Assembly: GCA_009602735.1 (NCBI GenBank)
Contig: WELA01006186.1
Location: forward strand, 34,515-98,514
DNA length: 64,000 nt
Direction of reading: 5' to 3'
Source: Mesotaenium endlicherianum
Taxonomy: Eukaryota > Streptophyta > Zygnematophyceae > Zygnematales > Mesotaeniaceae
The position numbers and the translations under genes were made by a program. This document shows, piece after piece, positions 14,693 through 24,445 of this stretch (within the stretch, counting starts at the first letter, position 1; every line of letters starts with the position of its first letter). The notes below the pieces were generated by a model. The model worked only from the letters and a program-made list of their open reading frames with translations, was not told the origin of the DNA and made no database searches.

Positions 14693-16338
14693 GAATGTGT
14701 TTGCAGTGTACACATATGTTGGCGAGATCTGTCTATACGTCGTTGGCGGGGATGAGTACGATGAGCTTGGGTGTAAGCTATCCTTTCTCCCTCTCCCTCT
14801 CCTCCCCTTCCCCCCCCCCTCTCCCCCCTCTTGCTCCCTCTTGCCCCCTCTTCAGTCACTGAGTTCCTGTTAAGGTTTGTTTGTTTTGCTCAGTCTGCAG
14901 TTGAGGATGAATTCTTTTGCAGTGTGTCACGGCAAGAGTGTTGTGGACTCCTCGATGGGACCGTCCCATCCCACTCAATGGGACCGTCCCGTCCCACCAG
15001 CAAGTGTTCCCTGGGATTATGCCCTTTCTTTCCCTCTTTAGCTGTTAGCCAGTGACCCGCCATTGGCGTCTCTAGCCCTTTGCTACACAAGCATAGGCAT
15101 AGTGTATCTCACAATTAAGTGCGACAAGAATAACTTTGAAACGAAGAGCATTCGACATGGGGATTGCAAAGACTGCAAGAAGAAGCTTCCGCAGTGAACT
15201 GGGTCGGCCAGGCAGGCGGGTAGATGGTGGGGCCCAGTCTGAACAAGCTCCCTGGAATTTTGGCCTTTGTGAAACTATAACTCCAACCACTCGCCTGCAG
15301 TCCCTATTAAGCTTGACGTGAAATCCACGAAGGCAAACCCAGGGGTGGACTGCTGGTGTTGGGGACAGGCGCTGAGGTTGTTCACACCATCGTGACGGCC
15401 CTGAGGGATACCTGCAGCAAGAAGGGCATCACAGAAAACAACTTCCTTGACCGATATGGCAAAGTGTGCCTGGCCCTCGACGAGATTGTGGCCCAGGTGA
15501 GAGCAGACCCTCGCCTCCCCCTGCCCCCACCCCCACCCCCACCCCCACCTCCACCCCCAGACACTAGGGACCTCCCCGTTTGACGTCTGAGGATGAGGGC
15601 CCGGTGCGGCGCGGTGGTGCAGGGAAGCTGCAAGTAGGCACATCACTCCTGGCTCGCGCAGTAGTCTGCTCCGGCAGACGATAGAGGGCAGCTTTGTCAA
15701 CCTGACCTGTCTCTGTATTTAAGCTGCTGCTGGTGGTGGTGGTGGTCCTGCTGCTGGTGGTGGTAGCACTGCTGCTGCTGCTGCTGCTGCTTCTGCTGCT
15801 AGTCTTGCTAGTCTTGCTCCTGCAAGTAGTAGTGCTTCTGCTGCTGCTGCTGCTGCTGAACTCCAGAAAAGTCTGAAACACTTTTACTTCTTTTGCACAT
15901 GGATGGCATGCGGTTGTTGCACGGGAATCTAGCTGGCAAGTGTCGAGCTCAACGTGTGTGTACGCCTCTCACGCTTCCACGTTGTGCCGGGGGGGGTATA
16001 TGTGTTCTAAAGAGGGCTCACCGTCCCGCTTCTACTCTGAACCGTCATGTATGACCTTCATGGTCATAGTTGACTTCGACGTCTGTGGCACAGAATTAGC
16101 ATGCATATCAAATTTGCGCGCTAGGTGCCATCTCATTTGCCGATTACTTGGTCGCATGTGTGCACCCCAAGTAGGGCAAAGTTTTGCGCCCTCATTAGCT
16201 TCACATGCACGCGGCTCATGCTGTGTATTTGCAATCGTACTGCCCGGATCGCACTTCAGACTGTATACCGCAGGAAAGCTATGTATTGACCTCGTTTTGT
16301 CCAACGTGCGACGCTTATATGTGCAAACTGACTGACTG

Positions 16339-16379
<41 letters not shown>

Positions 16380-16566
16380 AGGCAAATGAACGAGTCAAGG
16401 CGAGGGACAGGGACATACTTTGTTTTGTGTGTGCATTTTCTTGGATACAGGCAGGCTGATACGTCTAAGGTTTGTATGCTCTTTCTCTCTGCAGGGCATC
16501 TACGAGCACTCGGATAAGGACCGCATTCGACGGCTCGGAAAGCTCAAGCCACTTGAAGGCTTCTAG
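14693..16566 (+). CDS. Longin-fold sigma/zeta-type adaptor subunit, C-terminal exons (LOLITA/TSPOON-like)
   Basis: Three plus-strand exons join in phase: 14693-14772, 15369-15496 and 16495-16566 (stop TAG). They give VFAVYTYVGEICLYVVGG, DEYDELGCAEVVHTIV, a segment with NNFLDRYGKVCLALDEIV, and the end SDKDRIRRLGKLKPLEGF. This is the C-terminal half of a small longin-like subunit of the AP sigma/COPI zeta class. The 'VGxDEYDEL', 'LDEIV' and 'DKDRIRRL..LKP' pattern is, from memory, closest to LOLITA, the TSPOON subunit of the plant TPLATE/TSET complex in clathrin-mediated endocytosis. COPI zeta is the main alternative. The acceptor at 14692 demands an upstream exon ending in phase 2, which I could not find, so the gene is incomplete here. 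Its introns carry several simple repeats. Confidence 0.65.
14955..14997. repeat. Two tandem 20-bp units around GGGACCGTCCC
   Basis: ATGGGACCGTCCCATCCCAC (14955-14974) is repeated with one change at 14978-14997, a 23-bp period. Each unit contains the near-palindrome GGGACCGTCCC. It lies in an intron of the adaptor-subunit gene. Confidence 0.8.
15515..15559. repeat. (CCCCCA)n repeat
   Basis: Six-base C-rich repeat with one CCT interruption, just inside the intron after the 15369-15496 exon. Four-strand or i-motif folding is possible in principle. Confidence 0.85.
15721..15856. repeat. CTG/GTG-rich imperfect trinucleotide repeat
   Basis: Blocks of CTG, GTG and TGC triplets with interruptions, inside the last intron of the adaptor-subunit gene. 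Confidence 0.85.
16342..16375. repeat. (CA)17 microsatellite
   Basis: Thirty-four bases of perfect CA dinucleotide repeat in the last intron of the adaptor-subunit gene, 119 bp before the final exon. Confidence 0.95.
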
Positions 16567-17650
16567 TTGCTTCCCTCTTGCCTGGTCTGCATGTGCTACC
16601 TCCTGGCTCCCTTAAATCATTCTTGTACGCCTCATTCAACTACACAGTCCCGCATATTGCAAGGAGAAGTTTTAGATGTGCTGTCCTTGTCCCCTCCCTT
16701 GCACTCGACAATTTTTTTGAAATCCCGTATGTGAGCGGCAAATCCAGTTTGCAACATTTATGACAATGTGCCTTGTGTGCAAGTAGTATGTGAGATCCCG
16801 CTATACTTCAAAAAGGATGTAGCTAATGCATTTGTTTGTGAGTTTATGGTGACAAATCTCTTACTTGGGTGTTTCTACTTCAAATAGTATATATGGATGT
16901 TTGACAATTTGTGTTCAAATTGCCTGATTTTGAGTAAAAGAAGGTGATTATAGAAAGTATAGTAGGAGTAGTAGTATATACAATTGCGTGTCATCTGTTC
17001 TTGTCTAATCCGTATTGCTACATTTGTGATTACTTTCCTACATCTTGCTACATTTGTAATTACCTGGCTAAGTCAAGAAACTATATTTAATCTCCTAAAC
17101 AAAACGCTTAGTTAGAAACTGCACCGATCATTATGTGATCGTACGGAGTAAGACTTTTGCAACAAAATTGGTGCACTTGCTGTGTTGAGGTTGGCCGCCG
17201 GATATTTGCCGCAGGTTACTGCCAATAGACATTAATGTACCATATAAAAACAAATCAACACAATTGTGCATGACTGTGAGTAGTGTGGCACAAACTTTGG
17301 CTTGGGCTTGACGCTGCACCTCCCAGTGGAGGGGGGTTAGAGAGGTGGGTGGGTGGGTAAGTGTAGCAGCTACTAACTGCTGCAATGAAGAACACTTTGC
17401 AAAAAGAAGCGTTTACAAGGTCTAGGTTTGTCGATCAAACACAGCACGCGTGAAATTGACCAATTTGACCACTTGTCAAACCTCGGTTTCCGACATGTTT
17501 AAATTGCATAATTTCAAAAGGAAGAAGGTGATTGTAGAGAGAATACCAGGAGTAGTAATATGCAATGAGAATAGCATACAAGGTGTTGGTGTGCTAGTCT
17601 AGTGGTTGGTGCACGGGTTCACTCCCTTCTAGGTGACTGCTCCTCATGCT
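16567..17650. other. AT-rich intergenic stretch with a duplicated ~60-bp segment
   Basis: No coding is recognised. The segment at about 16936-16980 (AAGAAGGTGATTATAGAAAG and what follows) recurs with changes at about 17521-17565, roughly 585 bp away. The pair could be remnants of short terminal repeats or a simple duplication. At 17592-17627 there are words resembling pol III A and B boxes, too close together for a real tRNA. Confidence 0.45.
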
Positions 17651-17659
17651 CGTAACTAA

Positions 17660-18800
17660 GTTTACTTGCGTCTAAAAGCTGCTATGTGCGAGAAGCTCTG
17701 GATGAATGTTCTATACAAATTGGTTAATCCCAAGAATGATTGGAGTTCTTTCTTGGTCGTGGGGGTGGCCATTCCTCCACCATTGTGGTCTTCTTGGGGT
17801 CCATCTTGATGCCATCAACGGTCACGTGTAGACCTAGGAACTCCACTTCTAGCAAACTCGCACTTTGACTCCTTTGCAAATAGCTTGTTTTGCTTTAAGA
17901 CTTCGAGGATTTCTTCCAAGTGTCTTGCGTGCTCTTCAAGGGTCTTGCTGTAGATAAGGTTGTCGTCAATAAATACCACCACAAATCCGTCAGCATGGGC
18001 TGAAATATGGTGTTCATTATAGTCATGAAAGTTGCTGGCGCGTTGGTGAGTCCAAATGGCAGGACCATGAACTCAAAATGTCCATATCTTGTCCTGAATG
18101 CCGTCTTCTCTATGTCAGATTCAACAATGCGAATCTGGTGGCAGCCGCTTCTCAAGTCCACCTTCGTGAAGTACTTGGTTCCAACCAGCCGGTCCATGAG
18201 CTCATCCATGCGCGGCAGCGGGTATCGATTCTTGATGGTGATCTTGTTGAGGGCGCGATAGTCTACACTCATCCTCAAGGTATCATCCTTCTTCTTGACA
18301 AATAGCACCGGGGCTCCAAATGACGACTTGCTAGGTCGAATGAAGCCATGCTCCAGTAGCTCCTTGATTTGCTTCTTGACATCGTCTAGCTCCGTGTACG
18401 GTGTATGGCATCTTGAATGTAGGCCAAAAGATGGGCTTGCTTTCGGGCTCCAACTCTATCTTGTGGTGTATGAATCTCTTGGGGGTAGGCCCTTGGGCAA
18501 TTCCGGGGAGAATACGTCTTTGTAGTCCTCCAAGACTTCTTGTATTCCCTTGGGAATGGGGCTGCCTTGCTGACTTTGGATGTCTTTCTTGATGTCTTTT
18601 GGCGTGATCAAGGCCCAAAAAAGCTCGTGTCCCTTCCTTACAAGTTTCTTGAGTTGGAGGGTGGACAATAGTATCTCGTGTGCCGACTTCTTGTGTCTTG
18701 GGTCTGGATATTCTGGATTGCGCGCAGTATACGGATTCTTGAAGTGATGTCGTTTTTTATCTTGATAGCACCGTCCCTCCAATCAACTTGGGGGTTGTGC
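17660..18800 (-). pseudogene. G1 pol: reverse transcriptase part
   Basis: The minus-strand translation shows Ty3/gypsy RT motifs: [34 protein letters not shown], a [19 protein letters not shown] block and, lower down, a QSFLGLTNLYRTFI block that normally follows the palm. RNase H and integrase are not present. The sequence is part of the G1 fossil and is not expected to be functional. Confidence 0.88.
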
Positions 18801-18808
18801 TTGGTCAT

Positions 18809-19231
18809 TCAAGGCGTCCCTAGGATGACGTCGTACTTGCCCAATTGCATGGGGGAGAACACTACTCTATCCTTAAAGGACTTGATAGAGAGTGCCCAGG
18901 GGTACGTATTCTTGGAAGGGGTAGTATAGAAGAATCCGTCGGGCATCATAATCTCCTCGTCATGTTCAAAAGTTCGCGTAGTAATATCGTGCTTGGTGGC
19001 AAAATCTGCAGCGATGAAGTTGCCTTGAGCTCCGCTATCCACCAAGATGTGGATCTTCTCTCCTCCAAGGTAACCTCTAAAAATCAATGGGGCTAGAACG
19101 TCGTCTTCAACGGAGGTCTCCACCTCACTTGGCTTGTTGTCTTCTCGTGAAGTGGGTCTTGGGGTAATAGGCTTCTGGCCTACCAACGCTGTCCGTTTTT
19201 TGGCAATTTTTTGGGACATGAGAGTGCACAA
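18809..19231 (-). pseudogene. G1 aspartic protease region
   Basis: The minus-strand frame contains IHILVDSGAQGNFIAADFA, a retropepsin active-site context (VDSGA), and a downstream YDVILGTP block typical of Ty3/gypsy proteases. It sits between gag and RT of G1, as expected. Confidence 0.8.
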
Positions 19232-20241
19232 TGACCTTCTTCCTTACAATAAAAGCATAGTCCTGCCGTCATGAGAGCTTCTTTTTTAGCCGGGGAGAGT
19301 CTTGCTTTCATTCCTTGTTGGTTTTTGGCATCACAAGCTTCATTGGAGGGTCTTCCACTATTCCGGGCAGCCGCGGGGTCTCTTTTGATGACTCCAATTT
19401 CCATGGGTGTGGGTCCAGATTCGGATGTGGAAGGGGCTGTGTACACCCGCGTTGACGGTGCCCGTGAAGATGAAGACATTGAATGCTCAAAATCCAAGGT
19501 ATCCACCTTTTGGGCCACTTCAATGATCTTTGAGAAGTCCGTCAAGTCGCGTAATTCCAATTTCTTTGCCACCTTGGGCTTGAGGCCAAAGATGTAGCGA
19601 TCAATCTTCTCCTCAAGAAACATGTTGGGGATCTCAAGAGTGAGGGCGTGAAATTTGGATGTATACTCTTGAATGGACGTCGTTTGCTTGAGATGGTGGA
19701 GATTTCCTCGGGCAATCTTCTCTGCATTGATGGGCATGAATTGCTTCTTGAGGGCCTCACGAAAATTTGTCCGTCTTACATATGATGGTGGGGGCTCTTG
19801 GTCGGGCATGGGGTGCGCCATAGCTTGATATATAGCCGCTTGATAGTTACGCCTTCGTGATGTTGTTGCTCCTCTAAGTAAGGTAACGACAAAGAGAACG
19901 CAGTCTGCCCCGAGTACTTCAAGGAATGCAAGGTAAGTCTCCACTTGGTAGAGCCATAAATTCAGGTTGGCTTCTTTCCCGGGGTTGAAAGTGTCGGGTT
20001 TGCCGGGCTTGAGGAGTTTCCTTGCTCTCGTAGGCTCTTGTGGAGGCGCTTGAGCCGGGGCTGGATTTAGAGCGTTGCTTGCAATAAGGGCTAACATGGC
20101 AACCATAACTTCTCTTGACGCTTGTACGGTTGCTTCATAGGTGGCCAAGCCCACTTGGTTGTGGATAATCATTAGGAAGGCTGCCCACTCGTTTGCAGGA
20201 ACTCCTTGTGGTGGGGTCAACTTTGCCACAGCGGCTGCCAT
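19180..20241 (-). CDS. G1 gag polyprotein (capsid plus zinc knuckle)
   Basis: A 353-codon minus-strand frame. Around residues 100-255 it has a Ty3/gypsy capsid-like segment (NLWLYQVETYLAFLEVLGAD through FREALKKQFMPINAEK, IQEYTSKFHALTLEIPN and IDRYIFGLKPKVAKKLELR). Near the C terminus it has a CCHC zinc knuckle, CFYCKEEGHCALSCPKK. The N terminus is Pro/Ala-rich. Capsid assembles the particle and the knuckle binds RNA (family knowledge). The frame is long and open, but the element around it is truncated. Confidence 0.88.
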   Translation of the reverse strand: MAAAVAKLTPPQGVPANEWAAFLMIIHNQVGLATYEATVQASREVMVAMLALIASNALNPAPAQAPPQEPTRARKLLKPGKPDTFNPGKEANLNLWLYQVETYLAFLEVLGADCVLFVVTLLRGATTSRRRNYQAAIYQAMAHPMPDQEPPPSYVRRTNFREALKKQFMPINAEKIARGNLHHLKQTTSIQEYTSKFHALTLEIPNMFLEEKIDRYIFGLKPKVAKKLELRDLTDFSKIIEVAQKVDTLDFEHSMSSSSRAPSTRVYTAPSTSESGPTPMEIGVIKRDPAAARNSGRPSNEACDAKNQQGMKARLSPAKKEALMTAGLCFYCKEEGHCALSCPKKLPKNGQRW

Positions 20242-20408
20242 GGGATCTGATGGTGCTCCTCCTTGTGGTGCTCCTTGTTGTGGCAGATTTTCTTGAGTGG
20301 CTCTCCCGTCGGCGCTGAAGGAGAGTCCCTTGGAGATGAAGTGCTTCCTTCAAAAGTTTGCTGTTGGTCTTGAGGATCGGCCATCTTCTTGTGCTACCAA
20401 AGTGCCTA

Positions 20409-20420
20409 GCTCTGATACCA
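20409..20420 (-). promoter_or_regulatory. G1 primer-binding site (initiator tRNA-Met type)
   Basis: The minus strand reads TGGTATCAGAGC one base after the LTR end (..AACTACA). It is complementary to the 3' end of plant initiator tRNA-Met, the usual primer of plant LTR elements. Confidence 0.85.
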
Positions 20421-20421
20421 C

Positions 20422-20667
20422 TGTAGTTGAAAAAATGGATTAATTACTTAGTAAAATAGAATACTTTATCTATTCAAGATGCAATGATCTTAGGACACAA
20501 GTGGTAGCTTCTTAAAAGATGGCTTCTTGAAAGTAAACATATTTCTGGAATTTTGGGAGTACAAGAGTGATTCTAGAATGTCTATTCATGTTCTAGCTCT
20601 TTTTAATATACTTGCTACATAAGTAATTTCTAGGAAGGTGCATGTTGGTGTGTTGGCACCCAACACA
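20422..20667 (-). repeat. G1 5' LTR (about 246 bp)
   Basis: On the minus strand it starts TGTGTTGGGTGCCAACACA and ends AACTACA next to the primer site. The start is itself a hairpin (TGTGTTGG and CCAACACA). The outer boundary is inferred from the TG..CA rule; no second copy is present in the window to confirm it. Confidence 0.6.
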
Positions 20668-22462
20668 TCCCAAAATTTGCCACCTCTTCTTAGAATAATG
20701 TACACATGTCTTTTTGACCTAAAAATGGCATATTTGACTTTGGCCACATGGAGTTCTTCTAGATCCTTCCTCTAACTTCGATAGTGCCTTAGAAGGTTTA
20801 AAGAACATCAAACAAGTCACTAGAGTATCTATTCGCACTTGAATCCACACAAAACTACTCCAAAAATATTCAAAAGGATTTAAATTAAAACAAACTAATA
20901 CATTCTAACTCATATCACTACACCACTCTTGCTTGATCTTACCATTCTTTGTAGTTGTCAGCAGGTTGCAAAGAAATAGCACCTATGGCAAAGTCAGAAG
21001 TGTCGTTAACCACCCGCACAAGTTTGCTGGGGTCATACACAGTGAGAACAAGGGTAGAGCACAGAGCATAGTTGAAAGCCAGGAAGGCAGCTTCTTGCTC
21101 TTCCCACCATATATGTCTTACGTCTTTCTTAGTGCGATCAGTCAATTTACTAGCCTTGGTGAAATAGTTCTCAATGAATCTCGTATAATAGCTAGCTAAC
21201 TTAAGGAAGGATTTAACTTCTGAGATTGACTGAGATACTGGCCAGTCCCTTATGGTATGGACTTTCTTTGGGTCAACATTGATGTCTTATTTACTGACAA
21301 CAATATCTATGAACTCAATACTCTCACTAAAGACATCACACTTGCTCATCTTAGCATACAGCTCAATTTTTTTGAGAATTTCCATCACTATTTTCAAATG
21401 TTGAGCATGCTCATTTTAATTTTCCGAGAAGATTAGATTATCATTCGAAATGTCTTGCACATACTTATCTTGGTTAGGCCTGAAAATGTCATTCATAGCA
21501 CCCATCAAGGTAGCAGGAGGGTTAATCAGACCAAAAGGCATCACATTGAATTTTTAATGCCCATATCGTGTGCGGAAAGCATTCTTGTGTTCATCCCCTT
21601 CAGCAACTCTGGTTTGATGATATCCACTTTTGAGATTAATCATACTGAAGACGGTGGCACCAGACAATGTATCAAGCACATTCTCAATTCTGGACAAAGC
21701 ATACTTGTTCTTTACCATGATTATGTTCAGTTCTTTGTAATCCACACATATTTGCATACTGTTATCTTTCTTTATAACAAATAAAATGGGTGCGCCATAA
21801 GGTGACTTCTTAGAAGAAATATATCCATTTTCCTCAATTCCTTCATTTGTGTTTTATTCTTCACTTTTCACATAAGACAGGCCATAAGTGTGTTGCCAAG
21901 GTGGCTGACTTCCAAGCACAAGCTCAATCTTGTGATCTACCTTCCTCTTAGGTGGAAGCCGTGGAGGCATGTTAAGAACATCAGCATACTTAGCAACAAT
22001 TTGTGCACAGTAGGATGCTCCGGAGGGCTTACCTTCTTTTCAGCCACTACTTCAGGTTGAGGAGGTACCTATTTGAGCAGCAGATGAAACTCTCTATCTT
22101 TTGTCGGGTTCCAGCTTTGGACGAACTCCATTGCGTTCAGCAAATTGCATCCTCCTGGAAGCATTTCTTTTTCTTTCATTTTTCGTCCATACAAGACAAG
22201 AAGAGAAGCACTCATGGTTTTCAAGATAATCTGCCCATCACTGGCTTCTCTCACTTTAATTGTACCTCTGCTCCAACACACTTCAACTTGATGTCTATTT
22301 AGCCGGGACCTTCCTAGCACAAGATCATAAGAACCAGTGTTAAGTACCTCAAAAATAAGCGTTTCGGTTAAAACTACAATTCCAGAAACTAACTGGACCT
22401 CAATAGGCTTGGTTATAATTTCTCCCGGAATACTTGAGGCATCTGCAAGTATTTTTTTTCTA

Positions 22463-23463
22463 TGTCATGATTTATTAAGTCGAGGTTGACGTACAAAACC
22501 AAGCTCTACGTGTGTGAACCATCAACCTAGGAAGACCAACTTTGCATTGACTTTACGCATCCATATGTTGACCTTCTCTATATTTCCGAGTCACCAAAGT
22601 GTAGCGCGTCGAAGCATCTTCCGCATGGCACCGGTTTCGCGTCATTTGGTTAATTATCGAGCGAGATAGACGCGATCTAGTCCGCACTCCCTTCGGCACC
22701 TAGCGGAATCACACCAAATGGCCAACTTGTGACTCAATGCACCCAAACGTGACAATGTTGACTATTCGTGACCCCAAGGACCCCTAGCTTTGTGCGCACA
22801 AATCCGCGAGCCCTTTAGACTACATAAGTCTTGCATAAGTGCATCATTGAGGCTATAACTTGGTGACTGCATCACCTACTCTTAGAGGAAGCTTCCTCAA
22901 GTTTCAGATTCACTTTTGAGGCGCTATCTAGGTAGAACTACCCAAGGTAAGCTCCACCAATGAGAGACACTTAGCATATTCTACGTGCTTTGCTTTGATT
23001 GGTTTAAGTTATGCTTAGCCTATAGGAGTGCTAGTACATGCCTTGTACACATTAGTGGACATAGGAGAGCCTCCTAGAGTGACTACATGCATTGGATCCG
23101 CCGCATACGACGCCGGGTTTTCAGGAGTATAAGTGCTAGAGATGTCCCTAGAGGAACATCTTTTTAGAAGTCCCATTATGTCAGTTGTAAGTCACAGAGA
23201 TTATCAGTAAAGCTTACACTTTTATCTCTTGTGTTTTCAGGACCACTTAGTCCCTCTCTTGTGAAGAGCAAGCCTTGCTGGCTTCCACTCACTAGAAGAA
23301 CTTCACAAGTGGTGAGCAAAGTCACAGCTTATATCCCCTGCCATAGGACTACTCTTGAAGATCATGATGTGCTTCCAGTGATCTTTTGGGCCAGACTTCA
23401 TTAGTTGTTTTCCTACCAGATTACAGTCTTGAGGTGCTCACTCTGGAGAGTACACACTCCTTA
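22463..23463 (+). repeat. S terminal repeat A1 (1,001 bp)
   Basis: Starts TGTCATGATTTATTAAG and ends at CACACTCCTTA. It is about 98% identical to A2 at 30230-31241; most differences are transitions. A2 has 11 extra bases near 30604. Confidence 0.93.
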
Positions 23464-23692
23464 CTTCTAAAAAGATCTCTCTTTGCCTGCACGCAATTAG
23501 AATCTTCAGCGTATGCCTACCAGTAGTGGGCGTGCTTACCAGCCTTACTACAAAGGGGTTAGTGGAGAAGACTCAGACTCTGATCTCAGTACTGTCACTG
23601 AGCCCTCTGAAGGGGAACAACCGGCACTCGTGCTTCCTCTGATTGTCCCTGAGCCGTCTTCCTATTGAGCTCACCACAATTCCTGGTATCCC

Positions 23693-24445
23693 ATGGCAGG
23701 TGACCACGAGGTCAAGACTGACAGGTCCTCCCTCTTCCGCTTCAGCGACAGACCAGGAACCTGTGATCTGGACGACACAACTTCAGAGTTCGAGGCTGAG
23801 TTCGTGACCGCGAGGCTTAAGACGCCCGCGCTCACTAAGCGTGACGTGTTCTATACGCTCATGCGCTATCTCCTCTACGAGGCCCGTGACACATTTCGTG
23901 AGAAGGGTGACGAGATCTACGCACGCACAGAGCCTGTGGGGGAATTCCCAGTGGAGACCCCCCTCGCTGATCCGGTCAAGGCGTTCTGGGACGTCCTCAG
24001 GAAGGAGTTCCAGGCCGCGACCAAAGAAAAGGTGTACGAGCTGCACCACTTCTTCCGCCGCAAGAATGAGACGATCCGCATGATGTACCGCCGCTTGACG
24101 CACCTTCGCCGAGACGTTGGCACTGTTACTGACCGGGAGGCAGCGGAGATCTTCTTGCGCGCCGTAGAGCCACGTTTGAGGGAGCGAGCCATGGCTCCTC
24201 TCATCTACCACATCGGCTCCGAGTACTCGCTGGAGGACGCTTACCTTTCAGTCGAGAAGCAGAGCTTGGCCGCCGCACGGAGCAACATTAGCGACCGTGT
24301 AGGCCTCGCATCCACGGGCGTACGCCAGGAGTCTTCGGTGCTGCCATCCACAACAATGCGTCCAGTTCCTGCTCGCGATGCAAGCGGCGCACGCGGTCCC
24401 GCTACCCTGCGTCACAGACGCTGCAACTCCCGACGCGCCCCTTGA
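23693..24445 (+). CDS. S gag-like protein, capsid region
   Basis: A 250-codon frame beginning MAGDHEVKTDRSSLFRFSD. The middle part (FWDVLRKEFQAATKEKVYEL, then FFRRKNETIRMMYRRLTHLR and AAEIFLRAVEPRLRERA) has the helix-rich layout of Ty3/gypsy gag capsid N/C domains, with the 'M.YRRLTHLRRDVG..TD..A...FL' pattern. No zinc knuckle is seen. It is the first coding block after A1. The assignment rests on pattern and position. Confidence 0.7.
   Translation: MAGDHEVKTDRSSLFRFSDRPGTCDLDDTTSEFEAEFVTARLKTPALTKRDVFYTLMRYLLYEARDTFREKGDEIYARTEPVGEFPVETPLADPVKAFWDVLRKEFQAATKEKVYELHHFFRRKNETIRMMYRRLTHLRRDVGTVTDREAAEIFLRAVEPRLRERAMAPLIYHIGSEYSLEDAYLSVEKQSLAAARSNISDRVGLASTGVRQESSVLPSTTMRPVPARDASGARGPATLRHRRCNSRRAP

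Larger units (their letters stand above)
17650..20667 (-). mobile_element. G1: Ty3/gypsy LTR retrotransposon, 5' part only
   Basis: On the minus strand the order is LTR (20422-20667), primer site, gag, protease and the first two-thirds of reverse transcriptase; the match stops near 17650. The rest of pol and the 3' LTR are absent. It is a broken fossil: 3'-truncated, with a few breaks between gag and RT. Parts are listed separately. Its age cannot be estimated from LTR pairs because only one LTR remains. Confidence 0.9.

Noticed and set aside
17592-17627. Possible tRNA or SINE promoter boxes (TAGTCTAGTGGTTGG and GGTTCACTCCC)
   Set aside because: The two boxes are only about 10 nt apart, too close for a tRNA gene or typical tRNA-derived SINE; no cloverleaf and no poly-A/T tail.
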